A DNA stretch of 64,000 nucleotides from Gordonia zhaorongruii (GCF_007559005.1 NZ_CP041763.1:1706463-1770462); one strand, 5' to 3'; shown: positions 35,468-44,976, counted from the stretch's first letter. Made by a program: numbers and translations. The notes: generated by a model not told the origin, from the letters alone.

Positions 35468-38362
35468 CTACTCGGCGAACGCGTCCAACGGCGGGCAGCT
35501 GCACGACAGGTTGCGGTCGCCGAAGGCACCGTCGATCCGGCGCACAGCCGGCCACACCTTCGTGCGGGCCCCACTGGACGGCAGACCGTTCGGGTAGACG
35601 GCCGTCATCCGGTCGTACGCGTGCTCCCAGTCGCGGACCAGGCTCTCCGCCGTGTGCGGTGCACCGGCAAGCGGATTGTCGTCGGCAGGCCAGGTACCGT
35701 CGACCACCTTGTCGATCTCACCGCGGATGGCGATCATGGCATCGATGAAGGCGTCGATCTCCGCCAGGTTCTCACTCTCCGTCGGCTCCACCATCAGCGT
35801 GCCCGCGACCGGGAAGCTCATCGTCGGAGCGTGGAAGCCGTAGTCTGCCAGTCGCTTGGAGACGTCGTCGATGCTGACGCCGCTCTCCTTGGAGAGCCCG
35901 CGCAGGTCGAGGATGCACTCGTGCGCCACCCAGCCGTTCTCTCCGGTGTACAGGACCGGGTAGTACGCACCGAGTCGGCGGGCGATGTAGTTGGCCGACG
36001 CGATCGCGGTCAGCGAAGCCGCACGCAGCCCTTCCGCACCCATCATCGCGATGTAGGCGTAGGTGATCGGCAGGATCGACGCCGAACCGTACGGCGCCGC
36101 GGAGATCGTCACGCCGGTCGCATCGAGCTCGGAGGCGAGCGGATGCCCCGGCAGGAACGGCGCCAGGTGCTCGCGGACCGCCACCGGGCCCACACCGGGA
36201 CCGCCGCCGCCGTGCGGAATGCAGAACGTCTTGTGCAGGTTCAGGTGCGAGACGTCGCCGCCGAACCGTCCCGGACGGGCCAGGCCGACCATGGCGTTGA
36301 GGTTCGCACCGTCGACGTACACCTGACCGCCTGCCGCGTGCACCGCCTCGCAGATGTCGGTGACCTCGTGTTCGAAGACGCCGTGCGTCGACGGGTACGT
36401 GATCATGATCGCGGCCAGTTCGTCGCGATGCTTCTCGATCTTGGCGTGCAGGTCGTCGATGTCGACGTCACCGCTGTCCCGACTGGCGACCACCACTACC
36501 CGCAGTCCCGCCATCACCGCCGAGGCGGCGTTGGTGCCGTGCGCGCTCGACGGGATGAGGCACACGTCGCGGGCTTCGTCCCCACGCGACTGGTGGTACT
36601 TGCGGATGGCCAGCAGTCCCGCGTACTCGCCCTGCGAGCCGGCGTTCGGCTGGAGGCTCACCCGGTCGTAGCCGGTGACGGCGACGAGCCAGTCCTCGAG
36701 CGTCGTGATCAATTCGCGGATGCCCTCGGAATCGGCCGTCGGCGCGAACGGGTGCAGTCCGCCGATCTCCGGCCAGGTGATGGGCTCCATCTCGGTTGCC
36801 GCATTCAGCTTCATGGTGCACGAGCCCAGCGGGATCATGCTGCGATCCAGCGCGATGTCCTTATCCGACAATGCGCGCAGGTACCGCAGCATCGCCGTCT
36901 CGGTCCGGTAAGCGTGGAACGCCGGGTGCGTCAGGTAGTCGCTCTCGCGGGTCTCGATGCCTGCGGCGAACGCCGTCGCCGGGGCGTCGGCGGCGCCGAA
37001 AGCGTCGAGGACGGCTGCGATGTCCGCTGCGCCGGTCGTCTCGTCGCAGGCGACTCCCACACGATCCGCATCCACCAGGCGCAGATTCACGCCGTGGCGG
37101 TCCTTCGCGGCTGCGACGACGTCGGCCGCGCGACCGTCGGTTCGCACCGTGACGGTGTCGAAGAACGAGGCATGCTCGACTGTGTATCCGGCGCCGGTGA
37201 GCCGGTCGGCGAGCTCCGCTGCGTGCCCGTGGACTCGTTGCGCGATGGTCTTCAGGCCCTCCGGCCCGTGGTACGACGCGTACATCGCGGCGATGATCGC
37301 GAGCAGCACCTGTGCAGTGCAGATGTTGCTCGTGGCCTTCTCCCGGCGAATGTGCTGTTCGCGGGTCTGCAACGCCAATCGGTAGGCCACATGGCCGTCA
37401 GCGTCCTTCGACACACCGACCAGCCGGCCCGGCAGCTGCCGCGTCACCTTGGTGGGCACGGCCAGGTATCCGGCATGCGGTCCGCCGAATCCCATCGGGA
37501 CGCCGAATCGCTGAGTAGTGCCGAAGCAGGCGTCCACGCCGAGTTCGCCCGGTGCGGTGATGAGAGTGGCCGCCAGCAGGTCCACACCGGCCGCGACGAG
37601 CGCGCCGCGCGCATGCGCCGCCTCGATGATCGGTGCGAGGTCGACGATCCGGCCGGAGGCACCCGGAGTCTGGACGATCACACCGAAGAACTCGCCCTCG
37701 GGCAGGCCGGCCTCTGCGGCCGCCGGGTCCAGTGCGGCTTCGACGACCTCGATGCCGAGTGGGAGCGCGCGGGTCTCGATCACGGCCCGCGTCTGAGGGA
37801 AGAGGTCGGCGTCGACCACGATGCGCGGCGACTTGGACTTGCCCGCACGGCGCAGCAGTGTCATCGCCTCGGCCGCGGCGGTGGCCTCATCGAGCATCGA
37901 CGCGTTCGCCACCTCCATCCCCGTCAGGTCCGCGACCATGGTCTGGAAGTTGATGAGAGCTTCGAGACGTCCCTGGCTGATCTCCGGCTGGTACGGCGTG
38001 TAGGCCGTGTACCAGGCAGGGTTCTCGAGGATGTTGCGCTTGATGACCGCGGGGATGTGCGTGTCGTAGTAGCCGAGGCCGATCATCGACCGTGCGACGA
38101 CGTTCCGGTTCGCGAGTGAGCGCAGGGCTGCCGTGGCGTCTGCCTCACTCAGCGGCGCGGGCAAGGCGTCGAGGCCGGACGCGACACCGTTCGCGCTGCT
38201 GTCCGCGATGGTCTCCGGAACTACCTCGCGGGCGAGCTCGTCCAGGGAGTCGACACCGAGGAGCTCCAGGATCCTGGCGAGCTCGTCGGAGTCGGGCCCC
38301 ATGTGGCGCGACGCGAACGTAGCGGAGATCGGACGGGATGCGTTCGGCACGGAAGGCACCAA
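35468..38362 (-). CDS. gcvP: glycine dehydrogenase (decarboxylating), P-protein
   Basis: 964 residues, the fused single-chain form. [28 protein letters not shown] starts the conserved region, and [31 protein letters not shown] marks the N-terminal half. [25 protein letters not shown] and [22 protein letters not shown] mark the C-terminal half, with the PLP lysine at about residue 709. The start is TTG at 38362 or GTG at 38359; I see no strong ribosome-binding site. The gene follows a tandem glycine riboswitch, so glycine should induce it. It supplies the aminomethyl group to GcvH, encoded at 41.6-42.0 kb. GcvT and Lpd are not in the window. Confidence 0.96.
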   Translation of the reverse strand: MVPSVPNASRPISATFASRHMGPDSDELARILELLGVDSLDELAREVVPETIADSSANGVASGLDALPAPLSEADATAALRSLANRNVVARSMIGLGYYDTHIPAVIKRNILENPAWYTAYTPYQPEISQGRLEALINFQTMVADLTGMEVANASMLDEATAAAEAMTLLRRAGKSKSPRIVVDADLFPQTRAVIETRALPLGIEVVEAALDPAAAEAGLPEGEFFGVIVQTPGASGRIVDLAPIIEAAHARGALVAAGVDLLAATLITAPGELGVDACFGTTQRFGVPMGFGGPHAGYLAVPTKVTRQLPGRLVGVSKDADGHVAYRLALQTREQHIRREKATSNICTAQVLLAIIAAMYASYHGPEGLKTIAQRVHGHAAELADRLTGAGYTVEHASFFDTVTVRTDGRAADVVAAAKDRHGVNLRLVDADRVGVACDETTGAADIAAVLDAFGAADAPATAFAAGIETRESDYLTHPAFHAYRTETAMLRYLRALSDKDIALDRSMIPLGSCTMKLNAATEMEPITWPEIGGLHPFAPTADSEGIRELITTLEDWLVAVTGYDRVSLQPNAGSQGEYAGLLAIRKYHQSRGDEARDVCLIPSSAHGTNAASAVMAGLRVVVVASRDSGDVDIDDLHAKIEKHRDELAAIMITYPSTHGVFEHEVTDICEAVHAAGGQVYVDGANLNAMVGLARPGRFGGDVSHLNLHKTFCIPHGGGGPGVGPVAVREHLAPFLPGHPLASELDATGVTISAAPYGSASILPITYAYIAMMGAEGLRAASLTAIASANYIARRLGAYYPVLYTGENGWVAHECILDLRGLSKESGVSIDDVSKRLADYGFHAPTMSFPVAGTLMVEPTESENLAEIDAFIDAMIAIRGEIDKVVDGTWPADDNPLAGAPHTAESLVRDWEHAYDRMTAVYPNGLPSSGARTKVWPAVRRIDGAFGDRNLSCSCPPLDAFAE

Positions 38363-38423
38363 TCTTGTCGGTCCGGGACTGACGCCCCGGGCTGGGGCCC
38401 TCCCCCTCTGTCATGCCGCACGA
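38363..38423 (-). promoter_or_regulatory. riboswitch expression platform / gcvP leader
   Basis: Between aptamer 2 and the gcvP start the minus strand reads GGGGGAGGG, then GCCCC-AGCCC-GGGGC, a small stem that could switch with the upstream purine-rich run or mask the start region. Whether control is on transcription or translation cannot be told by eye; no T-run is present. Confidence 0.45.
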
Positions 38424-38604
38424 ACGGCGCCTGAGAGATTCGGCGTTGCGGAGCTACGCCTTTCACCGTGGGCGGATGGGTGCGTACCCACCACTTTCCA
38501 GAGACGCCGTCACGTGCCACGGTCCTGGGTGCCTGAGAGTTTGACGGAGAGGTGTTGCTCCTTCGGCGGTCGTCCGTTCTTTCCGGACGACGCTCTCCCG
38601 TGGC
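38424..38604 (-). promoter_or_regulatory. tandem glycine riboswitch
   Basis: Two aptamers are read on the minus strand. Aptamer 1 is 38516-38604: its P1 pairs GCCAC with GTGGC, and it contains GGGAGAG, CGAAGGAGCAA and CTCTCAGGC. Aptamer 2 is 38424-38510: its P1 pairs ACGGCG with CGCCGT, and it contains GTCTCTGGAAAG, GTGAAAGGCG and CTCTCAGGC. These conserved cores and the short linker are those of the cooperative glycine riboswitch class. It stands directly upstream of gcvP, the classical target. Confidence 0.95.
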
Positions 38605-38649
38605 GCAGCGGCGCACGGTCAGAGTACCAACTCCGGCGTACCGACGAAT

Positions 38650-39255
38650 CTAGCCAGTCTGGCGGGTGCGGTTCTTTCGCCGTGCAGCGAGTTCGTCTTC
38701 CGGAGCCGATTCACTGAATCCGCCGTCAGCGCGCTCGCCTGGGAAGTCGGCGATGGTGCCGCTGAGTTCGCGCATCGCGCCCGAGACCGCGATGCCGAAC
38801 ACGCCCTGACCACCCTGCAGGAGGTCGACGACCTCCTCTGCGGAGGTGCACTCGTAGACGGTCGTCCCATCCGAGAACAGGGTGATGCGTGCGAGGTCCT
38901 CGACGCCGCGCTTGCGAAGGTGATCAACGGCGACACGGATGTTCTGCAGTGAGATGCCGGTGTCGAGCAGCCGCTTGACGATCTTCAGGACCAGGATGTC
39001 CTTGAACGAGTACAGACGCTGGCTGCCAGAGCCCGCCGCGCCGCGGATCGACGGGACGACGAGCTGAGTGCGAGCCCAGTAGTCGAGCTGACGGTAGGTG
39101 ATGCCCGCGATCTGGCACGCGCTGGGCACTCGGTAGCCGACGAGATCGTCGGGCACGGTGTCGTTCGGAAACAGACCCGGAGCGATGTCATCAAGCCCGC
39201 CCTGCACCGGTTCGGTGGTGGCATCGGGCCGAAGATCGGTCGGCTTTTCGCCCAC
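38650..39255 (-). CDS. MerR family transcriptional regulator (Rv1830-like)
   Basis: 201 residues. VGYRVPSACQIAGITYRQLDYWARTQLVVPSIRGAAGSGSQRLYSFKDILVLKIVKRLLDTGISLQNIRVAVDHL is the MerR winged-helix domain at about residues 38-115. The C-terminal part (FSDGTTVYECTSAEEVVDLLQGGQGVFGIAVSGAMREL) is typical of the mycobacterial Rv1830 group. No metal-binding cysteine set is seen. It is divergent from nothing but lies downstream of two operator-like palindromes (39292-39305, 39408-39424) that probably autoregulate it. Start GTG at 39255 has GAGGGAG upstream. Confidence 0.9.
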   Translation of the reverse strand: MGEKPTDLRPDATTEPVQGGLDDIAPGLFPNDTVPDDLVGYRVPSACQIAGITYRQLDYWARTQLVVPSIRGAAGSGSQRLYSFKDILVLKIVKRLLDTGISLQNIRVAVDHLRKRGVEDLARITLFSDGTTVYECTSAEEVVDLLQGGQGVFGIAVSGAMRELSGTIADFPGERADGGFSESAPEDELAARRKNRTRQTG

Positions 39256-39291
39256 GGTAACTCCCTCGCGAAACTGGACCGGGACATTAGT

Positions 39292-39305
39292 CCCTCAACT
39301 GAGGG
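39292..39305. promoter_or_regulatory. MerR-type operator candidate 1
   Basis: CCCTCAACTGAGGG: six-base arms CCCTCA/TGAGGG around AC. It is 37 bases upstream of the MerR start codon and shares CCTCAACT with candidate 2. Confidence 0.5.
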
Positions 39306-39407
39306 TACTCCTGCACACGGCCGGTGTGTGTGATGCCGCTGCGTCTGCATTGGCGTTGCGATTGAAACTAGGGGGCCGCGGACTCGCAATCAATGCAACA
39401 CACCGTA

Positions 39408-39424
39408 AACCTCAACTTCAGGTT
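39408..39424. promoter_or_regulatory. MerR-type operator candidate 2
   Basis: AACCTCAACTTCAGGTT: AACCT/AGGTT arms with CAACTTC between. It shares the CCTCAACT core with the site 103 bases closer to the gene. Confidence 0.45.
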
Positions 39425-39521
39425 CAGTCGACGGTCAATGGTGATCGACCAGTGACCAGACTGTTACCAACGGGGCTGGTGTTACTCATGTGACTCATGT
39501 GAATTACCTATGCCCTATTCG

Positions 39522-40046
39522 TCAGCTTTTCGACTCAGGTCCGGACTCGGGACCGAGGAAATCCTCGGGAGAAACCTGATCGAGGAACTCGCGGAACGCC
39601 TCGACCTCTTCTTCACTGGATTCCTCCCCCTCCGAGCCATCGGACTCTTCCTCGTCGGGGATCAGCAGACCGGCATCGTCCAAGACATCGTCGGAAGCGA
39701 TGATCGGCGCCTCCACGCGCATCGCGACCGCGATCGCGTCTGAAGGGCGCGCCTCGACGATGACGTCACCGTCGAACACCATCTCCGCGTAGAAGGTGCC
39801 CTCCTGCATGTCGACGATCCGCACCTCCACGAGGGTGCGATCGAACGCGTCGAAGAACTGCGCGATGAGGTCATGGGTGAGGGGTCGCGGCGGCTCCACG
39901 CCGCGCTGCTCCAGCGCGATGGACGCGGCTTCGCTCTGCCCGATCCAGATCGGCAGGTAGCGCAGCCCTGTCACCTCGCGAAGCAGCAGTACCGGCTGAT
40001 TCTGCGGGGGCTCCACTCGGATTCCCACGATTCGCATCTCGCCCAT
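39522..40046 (-). CDS. DUF151 bifunctional nuclease family protein
   Basis: 174 residues. MRIVGIRVEPPQNQPVLLLREVTGLRYLPIWIGQSEAASIALEQRGVEPPRPLTHDLI and FYAEMVFDGDVIVEARPSDAIAVAMRVEAPI are the DUF151 core. The C-terminal 45 residues are very acidic (EEESDGSEGEESSEEEVEAF), as in mycobacterial homologues. Some members have in-vitro DNase/RNase activity; the physiological role is unclear. Start ATG at 40046; ATG at 40037 (MRIVGI) is also possible. Located, as in mycobacteria, between two MerR-family genes. Confidence 0.92.
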   Translation of the reverse strand: MGEMRIVGIRVEPPQNQPVLLLREVTGLRYLPIWIGQSEAASIALEQRGVEPPRPLTHDLIAQFFDAFDRTLVEVRIVDMQEGTFYAEMVFDGDVIVEARPSDAIAVAMRVEAPIIASDDVLDDAGLLIPDEEESDGSEGEESSEEEVEAFREFLDQVSPEDFLGPESGPESKS

Positions 40047-40136
40047 CGTCGTGCCCCTCTCTTGCCGGACCTGCATCGGACGACCGTCCGGCAGAGCCCG
40101 TGACCGTCGGCTGCAGAGCAGCCGACCTGTGAAACG

Positions 40137-40865
40137 TCAGTCCAGTGCCGTGCGGACTGCCGCCTTGACTAATTGCGTGTGCAGCGTGACCGAGAGAGCA
40201 GCCATCTCACGGACCAGCTCCTCTGCCCGGTCGCGCGCACCGGTCCCCTTACCCTTCGCGATCGGTCCGGCGATCTGCGCTACCAGGCCGGCCTCGCGTT
40301 CGGCACTGACTTTGAATGCCCGAAGGTGCCGCGTCTCCACGCCGAAGTTCGCGAGCGCTGCGGCCGCTTCCACCAACCGCACCGCGTCCTCGTCGAAGAA
40401 TCCGCCGGGGCCGGCCGTCAGCAGACCGTTTCGCATCAGCTCCGAGATGAATGCCGAGTCGACGGCGGTTCGCTCGATGAGCGTCTCGCGGTCGACCCGT
40501 CCCCCGCGTGCGGAGAAGTCGGTCGCCGGGGCGACTGCGGTGCGTGCCGACGACAGGAGCCGTGCGCTGCCTGCCGCACCCGCACCTTGATCATCGATGG
40601 CGTCGAGCTGCTCGCGGATCACCTTCAGCGGAAGGTAGCGGTCGCGCTGCGCAGTGAGCACGAACCGCAACCGCTCGCAATCGGCGTCGCTGAATCGGCG
40701 GTAACCCGACGGCGCCCGATCGGGCGTGACGAGGCCCTCCGCTTCGAGGAATCGGATCTTGGAGATCGTCACATCCGGGAAGTCTTCACGAAGGACCGCG
40801 AGCACGGCGCCGATGGACATCGTCCGTTCGCCACCGGCGTCGGATCGCGCGGCAGAGGAGGTCAC
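40137..40865 (-). CDS. ftsR: MerR family transcriptional regulator FtsR
   Basis: 242 residues. MSIGAVLAVLREDFPDVTISKIRFLEAEGLVTPDRAPSGYRRFSDADCERLRFVLTAQRDRYLPLKVIREQLDAID is the FtsR/Rv1828 winged-helix domain, followed by a long C-terminal helical region (FGVETRHLRAFKVSAEREAGLVAQIAGPIAKGK). In Corynebacterium FtsR activates ftsZ. Start GTG at 40865 overlaps the garA stop by four bases (GTGA), so the two genes are co-translated. Confidence 0.92.
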   Translation of the reverse strand: MTSSAARSDAGGERTMSIGAVLAVLREDFPDVTISKIRFLEAEGLVTPDRAPSGYRRFSDADCERLRFVLTAQRDRYLPLKVIREQLDAIDDQGAGAAGSARLLSSARTAVAPATDFSARGGRVDRETLIERTAVDSAFISELMRNGLLTAGPGGFFDEDAVRLVEAAAALANFGVETRHLRAFKVSAEREAGLVAQIAGPIAKGKGTGARDRAEELVREMAALSVTLHTQLVKAAVRTALD

Positions 40866-41323
40866 GATGCGGTGTTGTCGGCTTCCCCGGCACGCGGGCC
40901 GGCCAGGAACACGAGACGGAACTTGCCGATCTGCACTTCGTCTCCATTGGCCAGCGTCGCCGTGTCGACCGGTTCCCGGTTCACGTACGTGCCGTTGAGG
41001 CTGCCCACGTCCACGACCTGGAAGTCGTCGGCGTCACGACGGAACTCAGCGTGGCGACGGCTGACCGTCACGTCATCGAGGAAGATGTCACTGTCCGGAT
41101 GGCGGCCCGATGAGGTCGCCGACTGATCCAGCAGGAACCTCGAACCCGCGTTGGGGCCGCGCTTGACCACCAGCAGCGCCGTACCGGGAGACAGTCGCTC
41201 CACACCGGTATCACCGGGCTCGGCCGAAGTCGCCGGAGCGTCGATCTCCTTGATGAAGTCCTCTCGGAACACCGAAGTCGTCTCCACGGGCGCTTCAAAA
41301 CCGTTGTCGTTACCGGTCACCAC
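40862..41323 (-). CDS. garA: FHA domain metabolic regulator GarA/OdhI
   Basis: 153 residues. The N-terminal tail carries the ETTSVFRED motif (Thr at about 15 and 16), the residues phosphorylated by PknG and PknB-type kinases. The FHA domain follows: GPNAGSRFLLDQSATSSGRHPDSDIFLDDVTVSRRHAEFRRDADDFQVVDVGSLNGTYVN, with the phosphopeptide-binding GR, SRRH and NGTYVN loops intact. Unphosphorylated GarA inhibits 2-oxoglutarate dehydrogenase and glutamate dehydrogenase and activates glutamate synthase. The start is GTG 41323 or GTG 41320; AAGGAG upstream suits either. Confidence 0.95.
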   Translation of the reverse strand: MVTGNDNGFEAPVETTSVFREDFIKEIDAPATSAEPGDTGVERLSPGTALLVVKRGPNAGSRFLLDQSATSSGRHPDSDIFLDDVTVSRRHAEFRRDADDFQVVDVGSLNGTYVNREPVDTATLANGDEVQIGKFRLVFLAGPRAGEADNTAS

Positions 41324-41505
41324 ATCTCCTTAACCACTGTGATCGCTCTCCCGGATCCCGGGTCGCGACCACTCGCCTGTTCGTGTGCACCCTGCGCGTC
41401 TCGCCATTGAAACTTCTCGGTGCTGGCAGGACGGACGTTCAGTTCCGAACCTACCGGTTTTGCTCCCCCGTCGCCCGATGTCGGGAACGAAGGAATCACA
41501 ACGAA

Positions 41506-41511
41506 ATCATA
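41506..41511 (-). promoter_or_regulatory. candidate -10 (TATGAT) upstream of garA
   Basis: TATGAT on the minus strand lies about 185 bases upstream of garA in the 251-base gcvH-garA gap. The -35 is weak. Otherwise I see nothing in the gap. Confidence 0.3.
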
Positions 41512-41574
41512 TCCGCCCCTACCGCCTCGCGGCAGGTCCGTCGCCGTTGACGTGACAGATCGTTAGCGAATCGT

Positions 41575-41979
41575 TCAGCTTCCGACTGCGGCGGCATACC
41601 CTGCCGCATCGAGGAGGTCTCCCAGGACCTCGTCCAGATCGACGTCGTCGCCGACCGTGATCTCCACGAGCCATCCACCGTCATACGGCGCGGAGTTGAC
41701 CAGTTCGGGAGCGCCCTCGAGAGCATCGTTGATCGCCGAGACGGTTCCATTGAGCGGACCGAAGATGTCCGAGACGCTCTTGGTGGACTCGACCTCGGCG
41801 AACGATTCGCCGACCTCGATGGCGTCATCGGCCTCGGGAAGCTGGACGAAGACGACGTCACCCAGCGAATCCTGGGCGAAATCGGTAATACCCACGCGAA
41901 CGGTCTTCTCGCCGACCTTGTCGATCCACTCGTGCTCGGCGGTGTAGTTCAGGTTCTCCGGGATCTTGGTGTCGCTCAC
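41575..41979 (-). CDS. gcvH: glycine cleavage system H protein
   Basis: 134 residues. LNYTAEHEWIDKVGEKTVRVGITDFAQDSLGDVVFVQLPEADD and FAEVESTKSVSDIFGPLNGTVSAIND are the lipoyl-domain signatures; the lipoylated lysine is K67 in ESTKS. The frame is open to 42069, but the GTG at 41979 with AAAGG upstream gives the family N terminus MSDTKIPENLNYTAEHEW. It shuttles the aminomethyl group from GcvP to GcvT. Confidence 0.96.
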   Translation of the reverse strand: MSDTKIPENLNYTAEHEWIDKVGEKTVRVGITDFAQDSLGDVVFVQLPEADDAIEVGESFAEVESTKSVSDIFGPLNGTVSAINDALEGAPELVNSAPYDGGWLVEITVGDDVDLDEVLGDLLDAAGYAAAVGS

Positions 41980-42046
41980 GGAATGCCTTTCTGGCGCAGG
42001 AACGCCGGTTCGTCGATGCCCCGACGGGACGGTAATGACTCTATCG

Positions 42047-42685
42047 TCAGGCCGACGCCCCAGATGCATGAACCCGCGGCATCTGCCGAACCACGGCGAA
42101 CGTCTGAATCCAGTACAAGACGAGGGACCACAGGTAGAGACCGACCCCCCAGATCAGGAACGCCCAGCCGATCGGGTAGGTGATGGTTCCGATGATGCCG
42201 TCGATGTGCCCGGCCAGAAGCCACGGGAACGAACTCATCAGCGCGAACGTCGCCGCCTTGCCGACGTACAGCGTCGATAGCGCGGTGACCCCACGCGACT
42301 TGAGCAATGGCGCCGTGGCCAGGAGCAGCACGTCGCGGCCGATGATCAGACCGATGAGCCACCACGGAACGAAATCGCGCAAGCCGAAGCAGATCGGAAT
42401 GACGATGACGTACAGGCGATCGGCCGCCGGATCGAGCAGCGCACCCAATTTGGTGGACTGATCGAGCCACCGGGCTAGCTTTCCATCGAGCCAATCGGTC
42501 CAGCCCGAAACGAACACCACGACGAAGGCCCAGCCCGCCGACTCCTCCACCAGCAGCAGCCAGACGAAGACCGGGATGAGCAGGAGTCGCAGCACGCTGA
42601 GCGCGTTCGGAATCGTGACGATCGCATCACTGCGCTCTGCGGGTTCTCGCGTCGAGTGCGGCGACGAGCCGGGCTCGTCGGTCAC
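42047..42685 (-). CDS. CDP-alcohol phosphatidyltransferase (PgsA2-like)
   Basis: 212 residues with six membrane segments. The family motif D-G-x2-A-R-x8-G-x3-D-x3-D is seen as WTDWLDGKLARWLDQSTKLGALLDPAADRLYV, with all three aspartates present, so it should be active. The family transfers a phosphoalcohol onto CDP-diacylglycerol; the substrate of the PgsA2 branch next to secA2 is not settled. Start GTG at 42685 overlaps the secA2 stop by four bases. An N-terminal Ser/Glu-rich tail of about 25 residues is probably disordered. Confidence 0.92.
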   Translation of the reverse strand: MTDEPGSSPHSTREPAERSDAIVTIPNALSVLRLLLIPVFVWLLLVEESAGWAFVVVFVSGWTDWLDGKLARWLDQSTKLGALLDPAADRLYVIVIPICFGLRDFVPWWLIGLIIGRDVLLLATAPLLKSRGVTALSTLYVGKAATFALMSSFPWLLAGHIDGIIGTITYPIGWAFLIWGVGLYLWSLVLYWIQTFAVVRQMPRVHASGASA

Positions 42686-44976
42686 CGGAAGATTCCCACG
42701 ATCCCCTGGATCGCCTGGGCGCCCGCGGAAGCGAAGTGGTTCTCGTGCACCAGGTACGTCCACGTCATGGTCGACCGGTGCATGTCGGCATCATCGGTGT
42801 CGAGGCCGTCCTCGGTGATCGTCGCCGTCCGGAACGTCTCACGCGCGGCCTCCATCGACTCGTCGAACAGCTTGGTGAACTCGGCGAAGATCAGCTTGTG
42901 AAACTCCTCGAGCGGGCTCTGCTGCCCGAGCGCACGCAGGTGAATGCTCGCCTGAACGTCGGCCGCGTACGCGAGATGATCTGCCCATGAGCGGTCGAGG
43001 TGGTACAGCACGATCTGCCGTGCAGCGTCCTCGAGCACTTCGTCGCTCACCGTCTCGGACAGTTCCTCGTAACGCTCCGGCTCGTGCTCCTTCAGGTCCT
43101 GCAGCGCCCGGTCGGACTTCAGAATCGTCATCCGGCGGCGCACGATCGAGTTGCGCTGTTCGTTGACCTGCTTGTTGAAGTCCCACGTGTTGCCGTGCGT
43201 CTGCAGCATCGCCCCCTCGGCGATGCGCTGGGCCTGCTCGACCACCTCGACGCCGCGAGCACCCATGGCACCGTCGCTGGAGACCGGACGCGAATCCCGG
43301 ACGTGCGTGTGATTCTTGGTGACGAGAGGGTCTTCGAGGCTGGAGAAGAACACCGACCGGCCCGGGTCGCCCTGACGGCCCGCACGACCGCGGAGCTGAC
43401 TGTCCAGTCGTGCGGTGTCGTAGCGGCCGGTTCCGACCACGCACAGCCCGCCGAGGTCCACGACCTCGGCGCGCGCGTCGCCGTCACCGTCCGAACCGCC
43501 CAGACGGATGTCAGTGCCGCGGCCCGCCATCTGCGTGGAGACAGTTACGACGCCCTTGCGACCCGCCTCGGCGATGATCGCGGCTTCTTCGCGGTCGTTC
43601 TTCGCGTTCAGCACCACCGACCGCACCTCCGCGCGGTCGAGGAAGTACGCGAGTTCCTCGGACTGCGCCACGTCGTGCGTTCCGATCAGCACCGGCTGGC
43701 CCGTGTCGTGCACCTCCTTCACGAAGTCGACGACGGCCTCCATCTTGTTGGCCTTGCTGTCGAAGACGCGGTCGGGCTCGTCCTCACGGACATTGGGCTT
43801 GTTCGACGGGATCTGCGAGACACCGAGCCCGTAGAACTGACGGAACTGCTCGCCCGCGGCGATCGCGGTACCGGTCATCCCGGCGACCCGCGGGTACCGG
43901 CCGACCAGCGCCTGGACCGTGATCGTGTCGATGACCTCACCTGACGCGGTCGGCTTGAGGTTCTCCTTGTACTCGACGGCCGCCTGAACTCCGTCCGGCC
44001 AGCGCTGCAGGCGTGCCACGCGGCCACGAGCTGCGTTGATGAGGTGCACCCCGCCATCGCGCACGATGTAGTCGACGTCGCGCTCGAGCAGGTAGTACGC
44101 GTAGAGGGCGACGTTCACGTGGATGAGAGTGCTTCCGACGTGCTCGTCCCCGTAGATGTCGATGCCCCCGAGCGTGTCCTCGACGAACCGGGCGCCCTCC
44201 TCGGTCAGGAACACACTGCGGCCGTCGGTGTCGACCTCGTAGTGACGGCTCTTCAGGTGCGAGACGACCTCGTGGATCGCACTGTTCGGCGTCTCCGCTT
44301 CGGTGGAGCCCGCCAGGATGAGGGGTACCAGCGCCTCGTCGACGAGTACCGAGTCCGCCTCGTCGACGATCACCACGTCGGGCTCCGGCGACACGAGGTC
44401 GTCGTCGTGCAACGCGAGCTGGTCACGGAGGACGTCGAAGCCGATCTCGTTGACCGATGCGTAGGTGACGTCACTGGCGTACGCCTTCTGCCGCTCCTCG
44501 CGTGTGGAGTGCTCGGACAGCGTCCCCACCGTGATGCCGAACAGTCCGTAGAGCGGGCCCATCCACTTCGCGTCGCGGTCCGCCAGATAGTCGTTGACCG
44601 ACACCACGTGCACGCGGCGACCCTCGAGCGCGTAGCCGATGGCGGCGATCGACCCGGCGAGCGTCTTGCCCTCACCGGTCGCCATCTCGACGACGTCTCC
44701 GTCGAGCATCCGGAGCGCGCCCTGCAACTGCACGTCGAACGGCGTCATGTCGAGCACCCGGCCACCGCCCTCACGGATCATCGCGAGGAACTTCGCGCGA
44801 CCTTCCGACGACTCGATGTCCAAGTTCGCCGCACTGTCTGCGAACTCGGTGTCCGCCAGCTCCTGAGCCCACGAGTCGTGCTCGTGGGACTGCTCGATCA
44901 GAGCGATGGACTGCGACTGATTGCGCGACGCCTGAGCGCCGAGCATGCGCCACATGGCGTTCGTGAGCTTTCCCAC
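42682..44976 (-). CDS. secA2: accessory Sec translocase ATPase SecA2
   Basis: 764 residues, shorter than SecA1 (about 900-950). The DEAD motor shows MTPFDVQLQGALRMLDGDVVEMATGEGKTLAGSIAA (Walker A) and VVIVDEADSVLVDEALVPL (Walker B). The second motor domain shows GMTGTAIAAGEQFRQFYGL, VSTQMAGRGTDIRLGG and LRGRAGRQGDPGRSVFFSSLED. There is no C-terminal zinc-binding SecB tail, which fits SecA2. It exports a specific protein subset in mycobacteria. It is divergent from the META lipoprotein and first in a pair with the phosphatidyltransferase. Confidence 0.95.
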   Translation of the reverse strand: MGKLTNAMWRMLGAQASRNQSQSIALIEQSHEHDSWAQELADTEFADSAANLDIESSEGRAKFLAMIREGGGRVLDMTPFDVQLQGALRMLDGDVVEMATGEGKTLAGSIAAIGYALEGRRVHVVSVNDYLADRDAKWMGPLYGLFGITVGTLSEHSTREERQKAYASDVTYASVNEIGFDVLRDQLALHDDDLVSPEPDVVIVDEADSVLVDEALVPLILAGSTEAETPNSAIHEVVSHLKSRHYEVDTDGRSVFLTEEGARFVEDTLGGIDIYGDEHVGSTLIHVNVALYAYYLLERDVDYIVRDGGVHLINAARGRVARLQRWPDGVQAAVEYKENLKPTASGEVIDTITVQALVGRYPRVAGMTGTAIAAGEQFRQFYGLGVSQIPSNKPNVREDEPDRVFDSKANKMEAVVDFVKEVHDTGQPVLIGTHDVAQSEELAYFLDRAEVRSVVLNAKNDREEAAIIAEAGRKGVVTVSTQMAGRGTDIRLGGSDGDGDARAEVVDLGGLCVVGTGRYDTARLDSQLRGRAGRQGDPGRSVFFSSLEDPLVTKNHTHVRDSRPVSSDGAMGARGVEVVEQAQRIAEGAMLQTHGNTWDFNKQVNEQRNSIVRRRMTILKSDRALQDLKEHEPERYEELSETVSDEVLEDAARQIVLYHLDRSWADHLAYAADVQASIHLRALGQQSPLEEFHKLIFAEFTKLFDESMEAARETFRTATITEDGLDTDDADMHRSTMTWTYLVHENHFASAGAQAIQGIVGIFR

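Larger units (their letters stand above)
39256..39521. other. 266-bp promoter region of the MerR gene
   Basis: No gene is seen. It carries two CCTCAACT-type palindromes and, near its right end, a short tandem TGACTCATG duplication (around 39488-39502). It separates the MerR gene from DUF151, both on the minus strand. Confidence 0.6.

Noticed and set aside
35621..38119. 832-residue plus-strand open frame antisense to gcvP
   Set aside because: Shadow of the glycine dehydrogenase gene; its product has no recognisable domain and a composition expected from the reverse frame.
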